Assembly (NCBI RefSeq): GCF_016097555.1
Contig: NC_054712.1
Span: 40,846,926-40,910,925 of the forward strand
DNA from: Gigantopelta aegis
Lineage: Eukaryota; Mollusca; Gastropoda; Neomphalida; Peltospiridae
Length of the DNA: 64,000 nt
Direction of reading: 5' to 3'
A model generated the notes under the pieces. The model did no database searches and was not told where the DNA came from. It saw only the letters and a list, made by a program, of their open reading frames with translations. A program made the position numbers and the translations under genes. Positions within the stretch are counted from its first letter, which is position 1. Each line of letters starts with the position of its first letter. This document shows positions 1 to 11,534 of the stretch, in pieces.

Positions 1-115
1 CAACAGAAAGAAATGAATGAATGAATGAATGTTTAACGACACCCCAGCACGAAAAATACATCGGCTATTGGGTGTCAAACTATGGTAATGCAAATAAATA
101 AAGTGATGATCAACA
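1..115 (-). repeat. SINE tail fragment (family 3/4 type)
   Basis: The stretch GTTTAACGACACCCCAGCAC followed by CATCGGCTATTGGGTGTCAA is the 3' tail of a SINE read backwards. Similar tails occur at 2338, 6755 (other orientation), 34450 and 37960. Only the tail is present; the tRNA-like head is missing or lies outside this copy. Confidence 0.6.
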
Positions 116-299
116 TCAATATAAAAATTCAAGATTTAAACAAACATAGTGTAAAGAACTGTGCAAAAACACAAATATCACAGATAGATACTGAATTTTA
201 CTCAAAACGTCAATTTTGTGCTATATTGGCCATTCTCAAAGAAAATGTTACACCCCTGCACCACGGTGAGGTTACAGCATGCGCAGGGGAACAACAGAA

Positions 300-620
300 A
301 GAAAGAAAGAAATGTTTTATTTAACGACGCACTCAGCACATTTTAATTACGGTTATATGGCGTCAGACATATGGTTAAGGACCACATAGATATTGAGAGA
401 GGAAACCCGCTGTCGCCACTTCATGGGCTACTCTTTCCGATTAGCAGCAAGGGATCTTTTATATGCACCATCCCACAGACATACCACGGCCTTTGATATA
501 CCAGTCGTGGTGCATTGGCTGTGACGAGAAATAGCCCAATGGGCCCACCGACGGGGATCGATCCCAGACCGACCGCGGATCGAGCGAGCGCTGTACCACT
601 GAGCTACGTCCCGCCCCCTG
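300..620 (-). mobile_element. SINE family 1, near full length
   Basis: Read on the minus strand it starts with a tRNA-like head (GGCGGGACGTAGCTCAGTGG as box A, GGGATCGATCC as box B). A conserved body ends in ATAAAATGTGCTGAGTGCGT and TTAAATAAAACATTTCTTTC. The same ~320-bp unit recurs at least six times in the window, so the boundaries are known by comparison. It is an RNA polymerase III-type SINE; the open frames inside it are not genes. Confidence 0.9.
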
Positions 621-939
621 TAACAACAGATATTCATCAGCAGACTCGATCGGACACGTCAAATCATCATATCGCGTTCGATCGGTTCGGTGGAACATAA
701 AGAGCTGATTCCACTTGGTGGAAAAGTGAATTTTCGAAAACAATTTTACAGAATTTTGTCGCCCTCTAAAATTTGGCGCCCTAGGCCTTGGTCTAGTCGG
801 CCTGTTTAAAAATACGGTTCTGTGTATATCTATATATATTTGTAATTTTGTTTGCTTTGGTGTGTGTGTGTGTGCGTCCGTGTGTGTGTGTGTGTGTGTG
901 TGTGCGTATGTTTGTGTTACAGTGTATTGTTATATTCAG
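621..939. other. Intron of the CUB/LDLa gene with a (TG)n tract
   Basis: No gene was seen here. A (TG)n microsatellite lies at about 860-905, followed by the 3' splice site TTATATTCAG ending at 939. This is presumably intron sequence of the gene whose next exon starts at 940; earlier exons were not found and are likely upstream of the window. Confidence 0.5.
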
Positions 940-1092
940 GTAAGGACGGTATCTGCGGCACGTCGGCCCCGGGGTCAGCTTACGTCACGACGGGTCAGTA
1001 CTCGTGGATCCACGTGCAGATTAACACCACCACGACACACACCGGAAGTTTCCAGATCATCGCAACATCCTTCCGGTCAGAGCTCCCAAACG
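940..1092 (+). CDS. CUB-domain exon of a CUB-LDLa membrane protein (penultimate exon)
   Basis: The exon is 153 bases, phase 1 at both ends, between acceptor TTATATTCAG and donor AACG|GTACTT. It encodes the C-terminal half of a CUB-like domain: GKDGICGTSAPGSAYV, then TTGQYSWIHVQI and TGSFQIIATSF, with the cysteine and the beta-strand pattern typical of CUB ends. CUB domains bind proteins or sugars outside the cell. Joined to the exon at 2660 the split codon becomes GGG (Gly) and the frame runs on as LPN-G-NCPNATEM into an LDLa module. The 5' exons (signal peptide, earlier CUB domains) are not in the window. The assignment rests on pattern, not a database match; the exon junction is supported by matching phase. 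Confidence 0.7.
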
Positions 1093-1316
1093 GTACTTAA
1101 GACAGGAATATCAAAAAGCTATCGCGTTCAAAGAATTTACTCAATACTGTAACAGAAACTTGGGGACTCTTTGTAATCGTTAATTATATGTGTTTATCTG
1201 TCAAATATATAGGCTGTTATGACTTTTATTATTGGAACTAATAGAAGGTAAATACAATAACATTAAATTAGTATCAACAAATATAAATACAGGTATATAA
1301 AAACTCTTAAAACAAG

Positions 1317-1592
1317 GAGCCCCGGTGGTGTCGTGGTTAAGTCATCGAACATAAGGCGGGTAGGTATTGGGTTCGCAGCCCGATATTCGCTACACCCAGA
1401 GCGAGGTTTAACGACTCAATGGGTAGGTGTAAGACCACTACACTGTCTTCTTTCTCACTAACCACTAACAACTTGGACAGACGGCGCAGATAGCTGATAT
1501 GTGTGCCCAGGACAGCCTGCCTGAACCTTAATTGTATATAAGCACGAAAATACGTTGAACTGAATTAATGAATGATGGATGAATAAGAGGCT
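1317..1592 (+). mobile_element. SINE family 2, full length, in intron
   Basis: The tRNA-like head (GTGTCGTGGTTAAG, then GGGTTCGCAGCCC as box B) is followed by a body with AATGGGTAGGTGTAAGACCA. The tail GAACCTTAATTGTATATAAG is followed by CACGAAAATA. A second full copy lies at 26343-26612 and a head fragment at 21855-21970. Confidence 0.85.
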
Positions 1593-1687
1593 AAGTCATA
1601 ATATGAACAAACGTCAAAGGAAGTAAGTAAATTTAGATTATATTTTTGTTCTAAGTTTGTTGCCTTTTACTTCTACCCTTATTTACT

Positions 1688-2303
1688 TCCTCTAGGAGAT
1701 CAGTAACATGATGTTTAGTCCACCTCCCCCTTCTGTTGTAGGGTGACCGCCACTCCCCTAGGAGATGAGTCACAGAATGTTTAGTCCACCCCCCTGTTGT
1801 AGGATGACCGCCGCTCCCCTAGTAGATCAGTAACATGATGTTTAGTCCGACCCCACCCCACCCCCGTTGTAGGATGACCGCCACTCCCCTAGGAGATCAG
1901 TAACAGGATGTTTAGTCCACCCCACCCCACCCCATCCCCGTTGTAGGATGACCGCCACTCGCCTAGGAGATCAGTAACAGGATGTTTAGTCCACCCCCAC
2001 CCCACCCCACCCCCGTTGTAGGATGACCGCCACTCCCCTAGGAGATCAGTAACAGGATGTTTAGTCCACCACCCCCACCCCCCGCTGTAGGATGACCGCC
2101 ACTCCCCTAGGAGATCAGTAACAGGATGTTTAGTCCACCACCCCCAACCACCGCTGTAGGATGACCGCCACTCGCCTAGGAGATCAGTAACAGGATGTTT
2201 ATTCCACCCCTACCCCACCCCACCCCCGCTGTAGGATGACCGCCACTCCCCTAGGAGATCAGTAACAGGATGTTTAATCCCCTTGTTGTAGGACTGCCAC
2301 TCT
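1688..2303. repeat. Minisatellite, ~60-68 bp unit, about 10 copies
   Basis: The unit core is CTAGGAGATCAGTAACAGGA, TGTTTAGTCCACC, a length-variable C-rich run and GTTGTAGGATGACCGCCACT. Unit length varies mainly in the CCCCA-rich spacer. It lies in the intron between exons 940-1092 and 2660-2913. Confidence 0.9.
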
Positions 2304-2337
2304 CAAGACTAGCTTAGAAAACCCAAATTGCATGAGA

Positions 2338-2460
2338 ATAGTTTGTTTTGTTTAACAACACCACTAGAGCACATTGGTATATTAATCATCGGCTATTGGA
2401 TGTCAATGCATAAGGATAGAGCTTGATATATACAGTTATGATGGCATGTAAACAACAGTG
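2338..2460 (-). repeat. SINE family 3 tail fragment
   Basis: TTTGTTTAACAACACCACTA, then ATCATCGGCTATTGGATGTC, match the 3' end of the full copy at 34450-34757 in the same orientation. The head is absent. Confidence 0.65.
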
Positions 2461-2659
2461 ATGATATCAGGTATTCTCGAAAGATGAGCATTCCCTGCAC
2501 CTGTTATGAGCACAGCCTACACCTATCATGTCCATAGTTTAAATTATAGGACTTTACCAAAACTAAGGAAAGGCATTTTTTACAAACAATTTGTACTATT
2601 GATTGATTTATTTATTTATTTATTCGATGATTTTTCTTTTCTTTGCCTCCGTAATTCAG

Positions 2660-2913
2660 GGAACTGCCCAAATGCAACAGAAATGTTCAAGTGCTCAAGT
2701 GGCCGGTGTATTGGTGCAGACCTCAGGTGTAACGGCTACGACAACTGTGTGAATAACTCTGATGAAAGCCACTGTCACGGGTTATCTACCCTTGATCTCA
2801 TCCTCATGGGGGTGGGTGGAGGAATCGTACTGGTGTTTGTTGTATCACTGACAGCGTGTCTGTGTGTTCCTAGACGGAGAAAACAACGCGAATACGAGAG
2901 ACTACACAACTGA
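2660..2913 (+). CDS. LDLa repeat plus transmembrane helix; last exon of the CUB-LDLa gene
   Basis: The exon begins after CCTCCGTAATTCAG (phase 1) and ends with TGA at 2911-2913. It encodes 83 residues after the split Gly. An LDL-receptor class A module has six cysteines (C-x8-C-x4-C-x6-C-x5-C-x8-C) and the calcium-binding acidic end NNSDESHC. A short linker, one hydrophobic helix (about LDLILMG to TACLCV, 26 residues) and a basic 14-residue tail PRRRKQREYERLHN follow. This is a type I membrane receptor with a very short cytoplasmic tail. CUB plus LDLa plus one helix recalls NETO/LRP12-like proteins, but the short tail and the unseen N-terminus do not allow a name. The stop codon is immediately followed by the 32-bp minisatellite. 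Confidence 0.75.
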
Positions 2914-5409
2914 ACTCCTCGGAATATGACTATGCACTTCATCGAACTCCGCGGAATATGACCATGCACCTCACTGGCCTCTGTAGGGTATGACCATGCA
3001 CCTCACTGATCTCTGTAGGGTATGACCATGCATCTCACTGAACTCTGTGGGATATGACCATGCACCTCACTGAACTCTGCGGGGTATGACCATGCACCTC
3101 ACTGAAATCTGCGGGGTATGACTATGCACTTCATCGAACTCCGCGGGATATGACCATGCACCTCACTGAACTCTGTGGGATATGACCATGCACCTCACTG
3201 AACTCTGCGGGGTATGACCATGCACCTCACTGAAATCTGCGGGGTATGACCATGCACCTCACTGAACTCCGCGGGGTATGACCATGCACCTCACTGAACT
3301 CTGCGGGGTATGACTATGGACCTCACTGAACTCTTTGGGGTATAATCATGCACCTCACTGAAGTGTTCGGGGTATAGCCATGCACCTCACTGAACTCTTC
3401 GAGGTATAACCATGCACATCACTGAAGTGTTCGGGGTATAACCATGCACATCACTGAACTCCTCGGGGTATAACCATGCATATCACTGAAGTGTTCGGGG
3501 TATAACCATACACATCACTGAAGTGTTCGGGGTATAACCATACACATCACTGAAGTGTTCGGGGTATAACCATGCACATCACTGAAGTGTTCGGGGTATA
3601 ACCATGCACATCACTGAACTCCTCGGGGTATAACCATGCACATCACTGAAGTGTTCGGGGTATAACCATGCACATCACTGAACTCCTCGGGGTATAACCA
3701 TGCACATCACTGAAGTGTTCGGGGTATAACCATGCACATCACTGAAGTGTTCGGGGTATAGCCATGCACCTCACTGAACTCCTCGGGGTATAACCATGCA
3801 CATCACTGAAGTGTTCGGGGTATAACCATGCACATCACTGAAGTGTTCGGGGTATAACCATGCACAACACTGAAGTGTTCAGGGTATAGCCATGCACCTC
3901 ACTGAACTCCTCGGGGTATAACCATACACATCACTGAAGTGTTCGGGGTATAGCCATGCACCTCACTGAACTCCTCGGGGTATAACCATGCACATCACTG
4001 AAGTGTTCGGGGTATAACCATGCACCTCACTGAACTCTTCGGGGTATAACCATGCACATCACTGAAGTGTTCGGGGTATAACCATGCACATCACTGAAGT
4101 GTTCGGGATATAACCATGCGCATCACTGAAGTGTTCGGGGTATAACCATGCACAACACTGAAGTGTTCGGGGTATAGCCATGCACCTCACTGAACTCCTC
4201 GGGGTATAACCATGCACATCACTGAAGTGTTCGGGGTATAACCATGCACATCACTGAACTCCTCGGGGTATAACCATGCACATCACTGAAGTGTTCGGGG
4301 TATAACCATGCACATCACTGAAGTGTTCGGGGTATAACCATGCACATCACTGAACTCCTCGGGGTAGAACCATGCACATCACTGAAGTGTTCGGGGTATA
4401 ACCATAAACATCACTGAAGTGTTCGGGGTATAACCATGCACATCACTGAACTCCTCGGGGTATAACCATACACATCACTGAAGTGTTCGGGGTATAGCCA
4501 TGCACCTCACTGAACTCCTCGGGGTATAACCATGCACATCACTGAAGTGTTCGGGGTATAACCATGCACCTCACTGAACTCTTCGGGGTATAACCATGCA
4601 CATCACTGAAGTGTTCGGGGTATAACCATGCACATCACTGAAGTGTTCGGGATATAACCATGCGCATCACTGAAGTGTTCGGGGTATAACCATGCACAAC
4701 ACTGAAGTGTTCGGGGTATAGCCATGCACCTCACTGAACTCCTCGGGGTATAACCATGCACATCACTGAAGTGTTCGGGGTATAACCATGCACATCACTG
4801 AACTCCTCGGGGTATAACCATGCACATCACTGAAGTGTTCGGGGTATAACCATGCACATCACTGAAGTGTTCGGGGTATAACCATGCACATCACTGAACT
4901 CCTCGGGGTATAACCATGCACATCACTGAAGTGTTCGGGGTATAACCATGCACATCACTGAAGTGTTCGGGGTATAACCATGCACATCACTGAAGTGTTC
5001 GGGGTATAACCATGCACATCACTGAAGTGTTCGGGGTATAGCCATGCACCTCACTGAACTCCTCGGGGTATAACCATGCGCATCACTGAAGTGTTCGGGG
5101 TATAACCATGCACATCACTGAACTCCTCGGGGTATAACCATGCACATCACTGAAGTGTTCGGGGTATAACCATGCACATCACTGAAGTGTTCGGGGTATA
5201 ACCATGCACATCACTGAACTCCTCGGGGTATAACCATGCACATCACTGAAGTGTTCGGGGTATAACCATACACCTCACTGAACTCTTCGGGGTATAACCA
5301 TGCACATCACTGAAGTGTTCGGGGTATAACCATACACCTCACTGAACTCTTCGGTGTATAACCATGCACATCACTGAAGTGTTCGGGGTATAACCATAAA
5401 CATGAACTG
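2914..5409 (+). repeat. 32-bp minisatellite in the predicted 3' UTR, ~78 copies
   Basis: The array starts at the stop codon: the end of the coding sequence, ACTGAACTCCTCGG, is itself the first unit. Units read AACCATGCACATCACTGAAG then TGTTCGGGGTAT, with two main subtypes (GAAGTGTTC and GAACTCCTC). Rare variants (GGGATATAACCATGCG; CACAACACTG) recur 544 bp apart (near 4108 and 4652). That is 17 units, so a 17-unit block was duplicated. No open frame is implied. Confidence 0.95.
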
Positions 5410-5420
5410 TCCACCTCACT

Positions 5421-5505
5421 GAGCCCGCCTACATGGCTGTTTGGCGGGTTTCTGTAAGGGAGAGAAAGATCACTCGAATTGATGTGTGAGAAGAAACGAA
5501 ATAAA
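5421..5505 (+). promoter_or_regulatory. Possible 3' UTR end with AATAAA signal
   Basis: After the array comes a short hairpin (CCCGCC ... GGCGGG, 5424-5447 approximately) and AATAAA at 5500-5505. If this is the poly(A) signal of the CUB-LDLa gene, the whole 32-bp array is transcribed as 3' UTR. Position and motif are seen; use is inferred. Confidence 0.4.
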
Positions 5506-5699
5506 ATGCTTTAAACATTTGTGCGTGTGCAAAATGAATTAAAGAATGTTGTTTGTGAAATACTGAGAATGCTAAGAGCGGGATGTTTGTGTAACGGCAG
5601 CCCACGACCTCAAGTAATGGACGGGAAGTGCGTGTGCCAGATCCTTTCTGATTTCACGTGACGGCGTCGCCGCTGTCTCGGCACATGGTCGCCTCGCTC

Positions 5700-6395
5700 G
5701 CATGTTAGATAGCAACTAAGTTTAGGTTACAATGTTAGACAGTAAAAATACGTTTAGGTTAAAATATTAGACAACAACTAAGTTCAAGTTAAAATGATAG
5801 ACAGCAAATACGTTTAGGTTAAAATGTTGGACAGCAACTAAGTTTAGGTTAAAATAATGGACAGCAAATACGTTTAGGTTAAAATGTTAGGCAGCAGATA
5901 CGTTTTGGTTAAAGTGTTAGACAGCAACTAAGTTTAGGTTAAAATGATGGACGGCAAATACGTTTAGGTTAAAATGTTAGTCAGCAGATACGTTTTGGTT
6001 AAAGTGTTAGCAAATACGTTTCGGTTAAAATGTTAGCAAATAAATTTAGGTTAAAATGTTAGACACCAAATTGGTGTAGGTTTAAAATGTTGAACACCGA
6101 ATTGGTGTAGGTTAAAATGTTAAGACACCGAATTGGTGTAGGTTAAAATGTTAGTCGCCAAATTGGTGTAGGTTAAAATGTTAGACACCAAATTGGTGTA
6201 GGTTAAAATGTTAGACACCAAGTTGGTGTAGGTTAAAATGTTAGACACCAAGTAAGTTTAGGTTAAAATGTTAGACACCAAATTGGTTATGTTAAAATGT
6301 TAGACACCAAGTAAGTTTAGGTTAAAATATTAGACACTAAATTGGTGTATGTTAAAATGTTAGACACCAAATTAGTGTAGGTTAAAATGAGTTAA
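5700..6395. repeat. 30-bp minisatellite, ~23 copies
   Basis: The unit is about AAATGTTAGACACCAAATTG plus GTGTAGGTTA. The left half uses a subtype with ACAGCAACTAAGTTTAGGTT or ACAGCAAATACGTTTAGGTT and the right half ACACCAAATTGGTGTAGGTT, so the array is stratified by subtype. Confidence 0.9.
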
Positions 6396-8096
6396 ATTGT
6401 CGTTACACAAACACTTCTTCCCTCGTGGTGTTTCTTCACATTTTAGACAGCTGGTTGAAATGGGAAATTAGTCCCGTGGATCCACTGAACTCAGTGCATT
6501 TAAAAAGGTTTCCCTAACCACTGACTGGACACATGAACCCATGAACAAAATCTTGTTCTTAACAGCTCTAGTGAAATTTCAAGTTCCTTGTGTGTTGAAC
6601 AAATTTCACATTACACACCCAATCTATATTGTACACCCCCCCCCCCCCCCCCCAAGCGTGTTTTAAAATTCCTGCTAGATGCAGAATTGTATTACAAATT
6701 TTAAATATATTTGTGATAATATATTTTTGAACGCACCACATTTTAATATAAGTTTTGAATGTTACCTTGGTTTGACACCCAATAGCCGATGTGTATTACG
6801 TGTCGGTATTAGACATTCAGTGATTCATCCTCCCAAGAAAAAGCCGTGTGCCCGCCTGATTTATCGACAGCATTAACACATTTATGTTAACACCCGCGGT
6901 GAACTCCACACGGCCATAGGTAGCAGATTTGGCAGTGGTCGAAATGTCACGTTTTGTGCAAACGGCGTCATTAAGTAAAACAGGTAATAGAAAAGACTTT
7001 TAGAAACTGTTTTTCGTGTATTTTTAGCAAAATAAGTTGTGTCGTTTGTAATTATAAAAATTGTAATTTTTTGGTGAATTTATCGATGTATAACAGTCAC
7101 AAATTTACTTTAAAATGTCTTCACTCCGCCACGCTATTTTATACAATTTGTGACTTTTATGCATCTATAAATTCACAAAAAAAAGACAAACAATTCTTAT
7201 ATGACAGCTAAGTGAAGTTATGATACAGGATTTCTCAGTTTATTGGTAAGACGAGTTTATTAAAGGGACATACCCTAGTTTTTAAACACTACAGCATATT
7301 TTTTATCGTTTATGATCACTGAAATCAAACGTTACTTATATTGTATTGTTTATAATATCCATTTCCGTAGAACCAAAGCGTTTCTAGTCATCCTGGTGTT
7401 CCTAATACCATAAAATGCATTTTTCATAATTTTAAAAACGCGCGTGCGTCTAAGAAGTAGCGGTTATATATTCGAGTTTTAGTCTATTTTCAAGGACATT
7501 TCCAGGTTTTAACGCCACACTCTTCTTTCACTCTGTTCTAAACTATATCCAAATAAGTTACAGGTTTGTAGATTAACTAAACTCGGTGTTCATTGTTTAC
7601 GGGTTAAAAGTTTAATAACTTTAATAACGTACTTTGTGTATTGTGCTGTAGTTCGTAATGTTTTGACATGATGAAGCTATCTGTGACATTACATAACTGT
7701 GCCTCGTTTGTGTTGTAAGTTTTGTTTCCGGGCTGATGAAAACACTCCAGTCTAATTGCGTGTGACTAAGTACAAGCAGTCTGCACTAAGCCTGTTTGCA
7801 GGTGCCGCGGAACACAGGAGCAATGCTGGACTACCACACCCACCCCAAACCCACCGCCCTCACCGTTTGAAGTGTTCTGTTTATTTACTTTAAAAAAAAA
7901 TCTCATCCACAAAATACAATACTAAACTGCCCTTAAAACGCGTCTCTGAGGAATTTTTATTTAATAATTTCTCGGGAAGCAGGCCCTTTAAAGATGTCCC
8001 TCCCTTTGGGAGCCACGCTCAAATTCCTTTGGCAAACTCAAACTTGTCCTCATTAGAGTTGTGTGACCGCCCATTGAATACAAGATCCGCCACTGG
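6396..8096. other. No gene seen; poly-C run, SINE scrap, AT-rich sequence
   Basis: The stretch contains a C homopolymer (about 6637-6653). A SINE-tail scrap in + orientation at about 6755-6815 carries ACACCCAATAGCCGATGTGT. A fold-back sequence is listed separately. TTAAAGGGACATACCCTAG at 7259 resembles an end of a repeat, but no partner was confirmed. No exon with convincing splice sites was found. Confidence 0.5.
7058..7196. repeat. Imperfect fold-back (inverted repeat), arms ~50 bp
   Basis: The left arm (about 7058-7106) contains GTGAATTTATCGATGTATAA and GTCACAAATTT. The right arm (about 7141-7196) carries the reverse complement with a few mismatches: AATTTGTGACTTTTATGCAT, then CTATAAATTCACAAA. 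The loop is about 35 bp. It could be a small MITE core; no target duplication was identified. Confidence 0.6.
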
Positions 8097-9735
8097 GGTT
8101 CGATCTCAGTCAGTGTTCTAGAATATCTTCCTAGATGTTTGATCTCAGTCCAGGAGCCTAGCTTCCATATATGCAGGTACGCTGCTCAGGTACACCTGAG
8201 ATTGCAAATATTTTTTGTTATTAGTAAAATATAAGATGTAAAATGCGTGTATGCTCTATGTTTTATTCCATCGCTGAAAAAATCTGCGTACCACCTGAAA
8301 ATCCCAAGCTAGGCCCCTGGAGTCAGTGTTCTGGTATATCCCCCTGGGTGATCGACCTCAGTCAGTGTTCTGGTATATCCCCCTGGGTGATCGACCTCAG
8401 TCAGTGTTCTGGTATATCCCCCTGGGTGATCGACCTCAGTCTGTGTTCCTGTATATCCCCCTGGGTGATCGACCTCAGTCAGTGTTCTGGTATATCCCCC
8501 TGGGTGATCGACCTCAGTCAGTGTTCTGGTATATCCCCCTGGGTGATCGACCTCAGTCAGTGTTCTGGTATATCCCCCTGGGTGATCGACCTCAGTCAGT
8601 GTTCTGGTATATCCCCCTGGGTGATCGACCTCAGTCAGTGTTCTGGTATATCCCCCTGGGTGATCGACCTCAGTCTGTGTTCTGGTATATCCCCCTGGGT
8701 GATCGACCTCAGTCAGTGTTCTGGTATATCCCCCTGGGTGATCGACCTCAGTCTGTGTTCTGGTATATCCCCCTGGGTGATCGACCTCAGTCAGTGTTCT
8801 GGTATATCCCCCTGGGTGATCGACCTCAGTCAGTGTTCTGGTATACCCCCCTGGGTGATCGACCTCAGTCAGTGTTCTGGTATATTCCCCTGGGTGATCG
8901 ACCTCAGTCAGTGTTCTGGTATATTCCCCTGGGTGATCGACCTCAGTCAGTGTTCTGGTATATCCCCCTGGGTGATCGACCTCAGTCAGTGTTCTGGTAT
9001 ATCCCCCTGGGTGATCGACCTCAGTCAGTGTTCTGGTATACCCCCCTGGGTGATCGACCTGTCGGTGTTCTGGTATATTCCCCTGGGTGATCGACCTCAG
9101 TCAGTGTTCTGGTATATCCCCTGGGTGATCGACCTCAGTCAGTGTTCTGGTATACCCACCTGGGTGATCGACCTCAGTCAGTGTTCTGGTATATCCTCCT
9201 GGGTGATCGACCTCAGTCTGTGTTCTGGTATATCCCCCTGGGTGATCGACCTCAGTCAGTGTTCTGGTATATCCCCCTGGGTGATCGACCTCAGTCAATG
9301 TTCTGGTATATCCCCCTGGGTGATCGACCTCAGTCTGTGTTCTGGTATATCCCCCTGGGTGATCGACCTCAGTCACTGTTCTGGTATATCCCCCTGGGTG
9401 ATCGACCTCAGTCAGTGTTCTGTTATATCCTCCTGGGTGATCGATCTCAATCAGTGTTCTGGTATACCCCCCTGGGTGATCGACCTCAGTCTGTGTTCTG
9501 GTATACCCCCCTGGGTGATCGACCTCAGTCAGTGTTCTGGTATACCCACCTGGGTGATCGATCTCAGTCAGTTTTCTTGTATATCCCCTGGGTGATCGAC
9601 CTCAGTCAGTCATCTGGTATATCCCCCTGGGTGATCGATCTCAGTTAGTGTTCTGGTATATCCGCGTGGGTGATGGGTGATCGATCTCAGTCAGTGTTCG
9701 GGTATATTCTCCTGGAGTGATCGATCTCAGGTTCT
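8097..9735. repeat. 39-bp minisatellite, ~36 regular copies plus diverged edges
   Basis: The unit is GTGTTCTGGTATATCCCCCT then GGGTGATCGACCTCAGTCA. It is regular from about 8322 to 9650, with decayed copies from 8097 and up to 9735. Because 39 is a multiple of three and the unit lacks stops in several frames, long frames (up to 450 codons) run through it. Unit-to-unit changes alter amino acids freely, so it is not treated as coding. Confidence 0.95.
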
Positions 9736-9768
9736 GACTGACAGACAAAGAGACACAAAGTGGGTATG

Positions 9769-9769
9769 T

Positions 9770-9837
<68 letters not shown>
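9769..9837. repeat. (AG)n microsatellite
   Basis: About 34 AG dinucleotides without interruption. Confidence 0.98.
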
Positions 9838-9841
<4 letters not shown>

Positions 9842-9894
9842 CAGACCGCTATCTAGACCGCGTCGCGCCAAGTATTTATATCTCAATGACGTAT

Positions 9895-10816
9895 ATCCAC
9901 TACTGGATTATATTTACAACTCCATTCATATCTTACTGTCTCTGTTTCCACTACTCGAATATATTTACAACTCCATTCATAGCTTACTGTCTCTGTTTCC
10001 ACTACTCGAATATATTTACAACTACATTCATATCTTACTGTCTCGGTTTCCACTACTCGATTATATTTACAACTCCATTCATATCTTACTGTCTCGGTTT
10101 CCACTACACGATTATATTTACAACTCCATTCATATCGTACTGTCTCGGTTTCCACTACACGAATATATTTACAACTACATTCATAGCTTACTGTCTCGGT
10201 TTCCACTACTCGAATATATTTACAACTCCATTCATAGCTTACTGTCTCGGTTTCCACTACACGATTATATTTACAACTACATTCATAGCTTACTGTCTCG
10301 GTTTCCACTACTCGAATATATTTACAACTCCATTCATAGCTTACTGTCTCGGTTTCCACTACTCGATTATATTTACAACTATATTCAAATCTTACTGTCT
10401 CGGTTTCCACTACTCAATTATATTTACAACTATATTCAAATCTTACTGTCTCGGTTTCCACTACTCGATTATATTTACAACTACATTCATATCTTACTGT
10501 CTCGGTTTCCACGACTCGATTATATTTACAACTATATTCAAATCTTACTGTCTCGGTTTCCACGACTCGATTATATTTACAACTATAGTCACATCTTACT
10601 GTCTCGGTTTCCACTACTCGATTATATTTACAACTACATTCATATCTTACTGTCTCGGTTTCCACTACTCGATTATATTTACAACTATAGTCACATCTTA
10701 CTGTCTTGGTTTCCACTACTCGATTATATTTACAACTACATTCATATCGTACTGTCTCGGTTTCCACTACTCGATTATATTTACAACTACATTCATATCT
10801 TACTGTCTCGGTTTCC
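9895..10816. repeat. 51-bp minisatellite, ~18 copies
   Basis: The unit is TATTTACAACTACATTCATA, TCTTACTGTCTCGGTTTCCA and CTACTCGATTA. Read on the minus strand each unit contains GAAACCGAGACA|GTAAGATATG, a good 5' splice site. The right edge of the array coincides with such a donor next to the candidate exon at 10804-10861. Long frames in several registers follow from the 51-bp (17-codon) period. Confidence 0.95.
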
Positions 10817-10861
10817 GAAATAACATTATGAGATTCATTTTACAAATAGCTGGCAACAATA
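10804..10861 (-). CDS. Candidate exon with array seeded at its donor (uncertain)
   Basis: On the minus strand GAAATTTCAG precedes a 58-base segment ending AAACCGAGACA|GTAAGATATG. Only one of three frames is open through it (two bases, then LLPAICKMNLIMLFRKPR, then two bases). No neighbouring exon with matching phase was found, so this is a weak call. It is recorded because the adjacent 51-bp minisatellite starts exactly at this donor, as in the better supported gene on the right side of the window. Confidence 0.25.
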
Positions 10862-10869
10862 CTGAAATT

Positions 10870-11349
10870 TCCAGTGGTCTGTCTTAATAAAATTTTGCTT
10901 GCTGACATGTTTTATTGCTTAGAACGTCATAAACAAAATGCACAAGATTGGGAGTAGTGTTTTAATAAATGAATAATAAAATATCCAAATAAGGAAGTTT
11001 TTAGCCTTTAAAATATGTACACAAATGAAAATAAAGGCTTAAAGATCAAGCAAAAATAATTTCGTTGCTTTCTGATTTTGCAAAATGTCACCTACCATGT
11101 GAACCAATATCGTCTGAATGTTTGGATAGTTTATGGAAGCCAGACATTCTAAACAAAGAGATAAATACACTCCGAATGTCTTTGGTGATTTTTACAAGTA
11201 TTTTTTTTACAAATGCCATGCGAATTCAATACGCTCTAGTTGTGTTGTCAACCAAAAGAAACTTTAGACTGTTAACCTAAGAATTTGTTTTAAATATTTA
11301 AATTTTCAAGGTCTCATTTGAGCTCGATTCTGGCGGTGTATTCTTTCGA
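10870..11349. other. No gene seen
   Basis: AT-rich sequence with AATAAAATTTT and AATAAATGAATAATAAAA motifs but no convincing open frame, repeat or splice pair. Confidence 0.4.
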
Positions 11350-11530
11350 CTGGGAGCGGGACGTAACCCAGTGGTAAAGCGTTCCCTTGATGCGCGTTCC
11401 GACTAGGATCGATCCCCGTCGGTGGACCCATTGGGCTATTTCTCGTTCCAGCCAGTGCTCCACAACTAGTGTAACGAAGGCCGTGGTATGTACTATCCTG
11501 TCTGTGGGATGGTGCATATAAAAGCTATCT
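11350..11530 (+). mobile_element. SINE family 1, 3'-truncated
   Basis: The head GCGGGACGTAACCCAGTGGT, the box-B region GGATCGATCCCCGTCGGTGG and the body to GGATGGTGCATATAAAAG are present. The copy then breaks off into the 40-bp minisatellite. Confidence 0.85.
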
Positions 11531-11534
11531 TGCT

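Noticed and set aside
428-743. Open frames of 60-94 codons within SINE copies (here and at 14218, 25339, 44022, 47438, 49499)
   Set aside because: They follow the SINE consensus on either strand and are found wherever the SINE is; not genes.
8243-9595. 450-codon frame
   Set aside because: 39-bp minisatellite; period divisible by three keeps several frames open. Unit variants are mostly non-synonymous.
9760-10887. 375- and 328-codon frames
   Set aside because: (AG)n plus the 51-bp minisatellite; open in more than one register.
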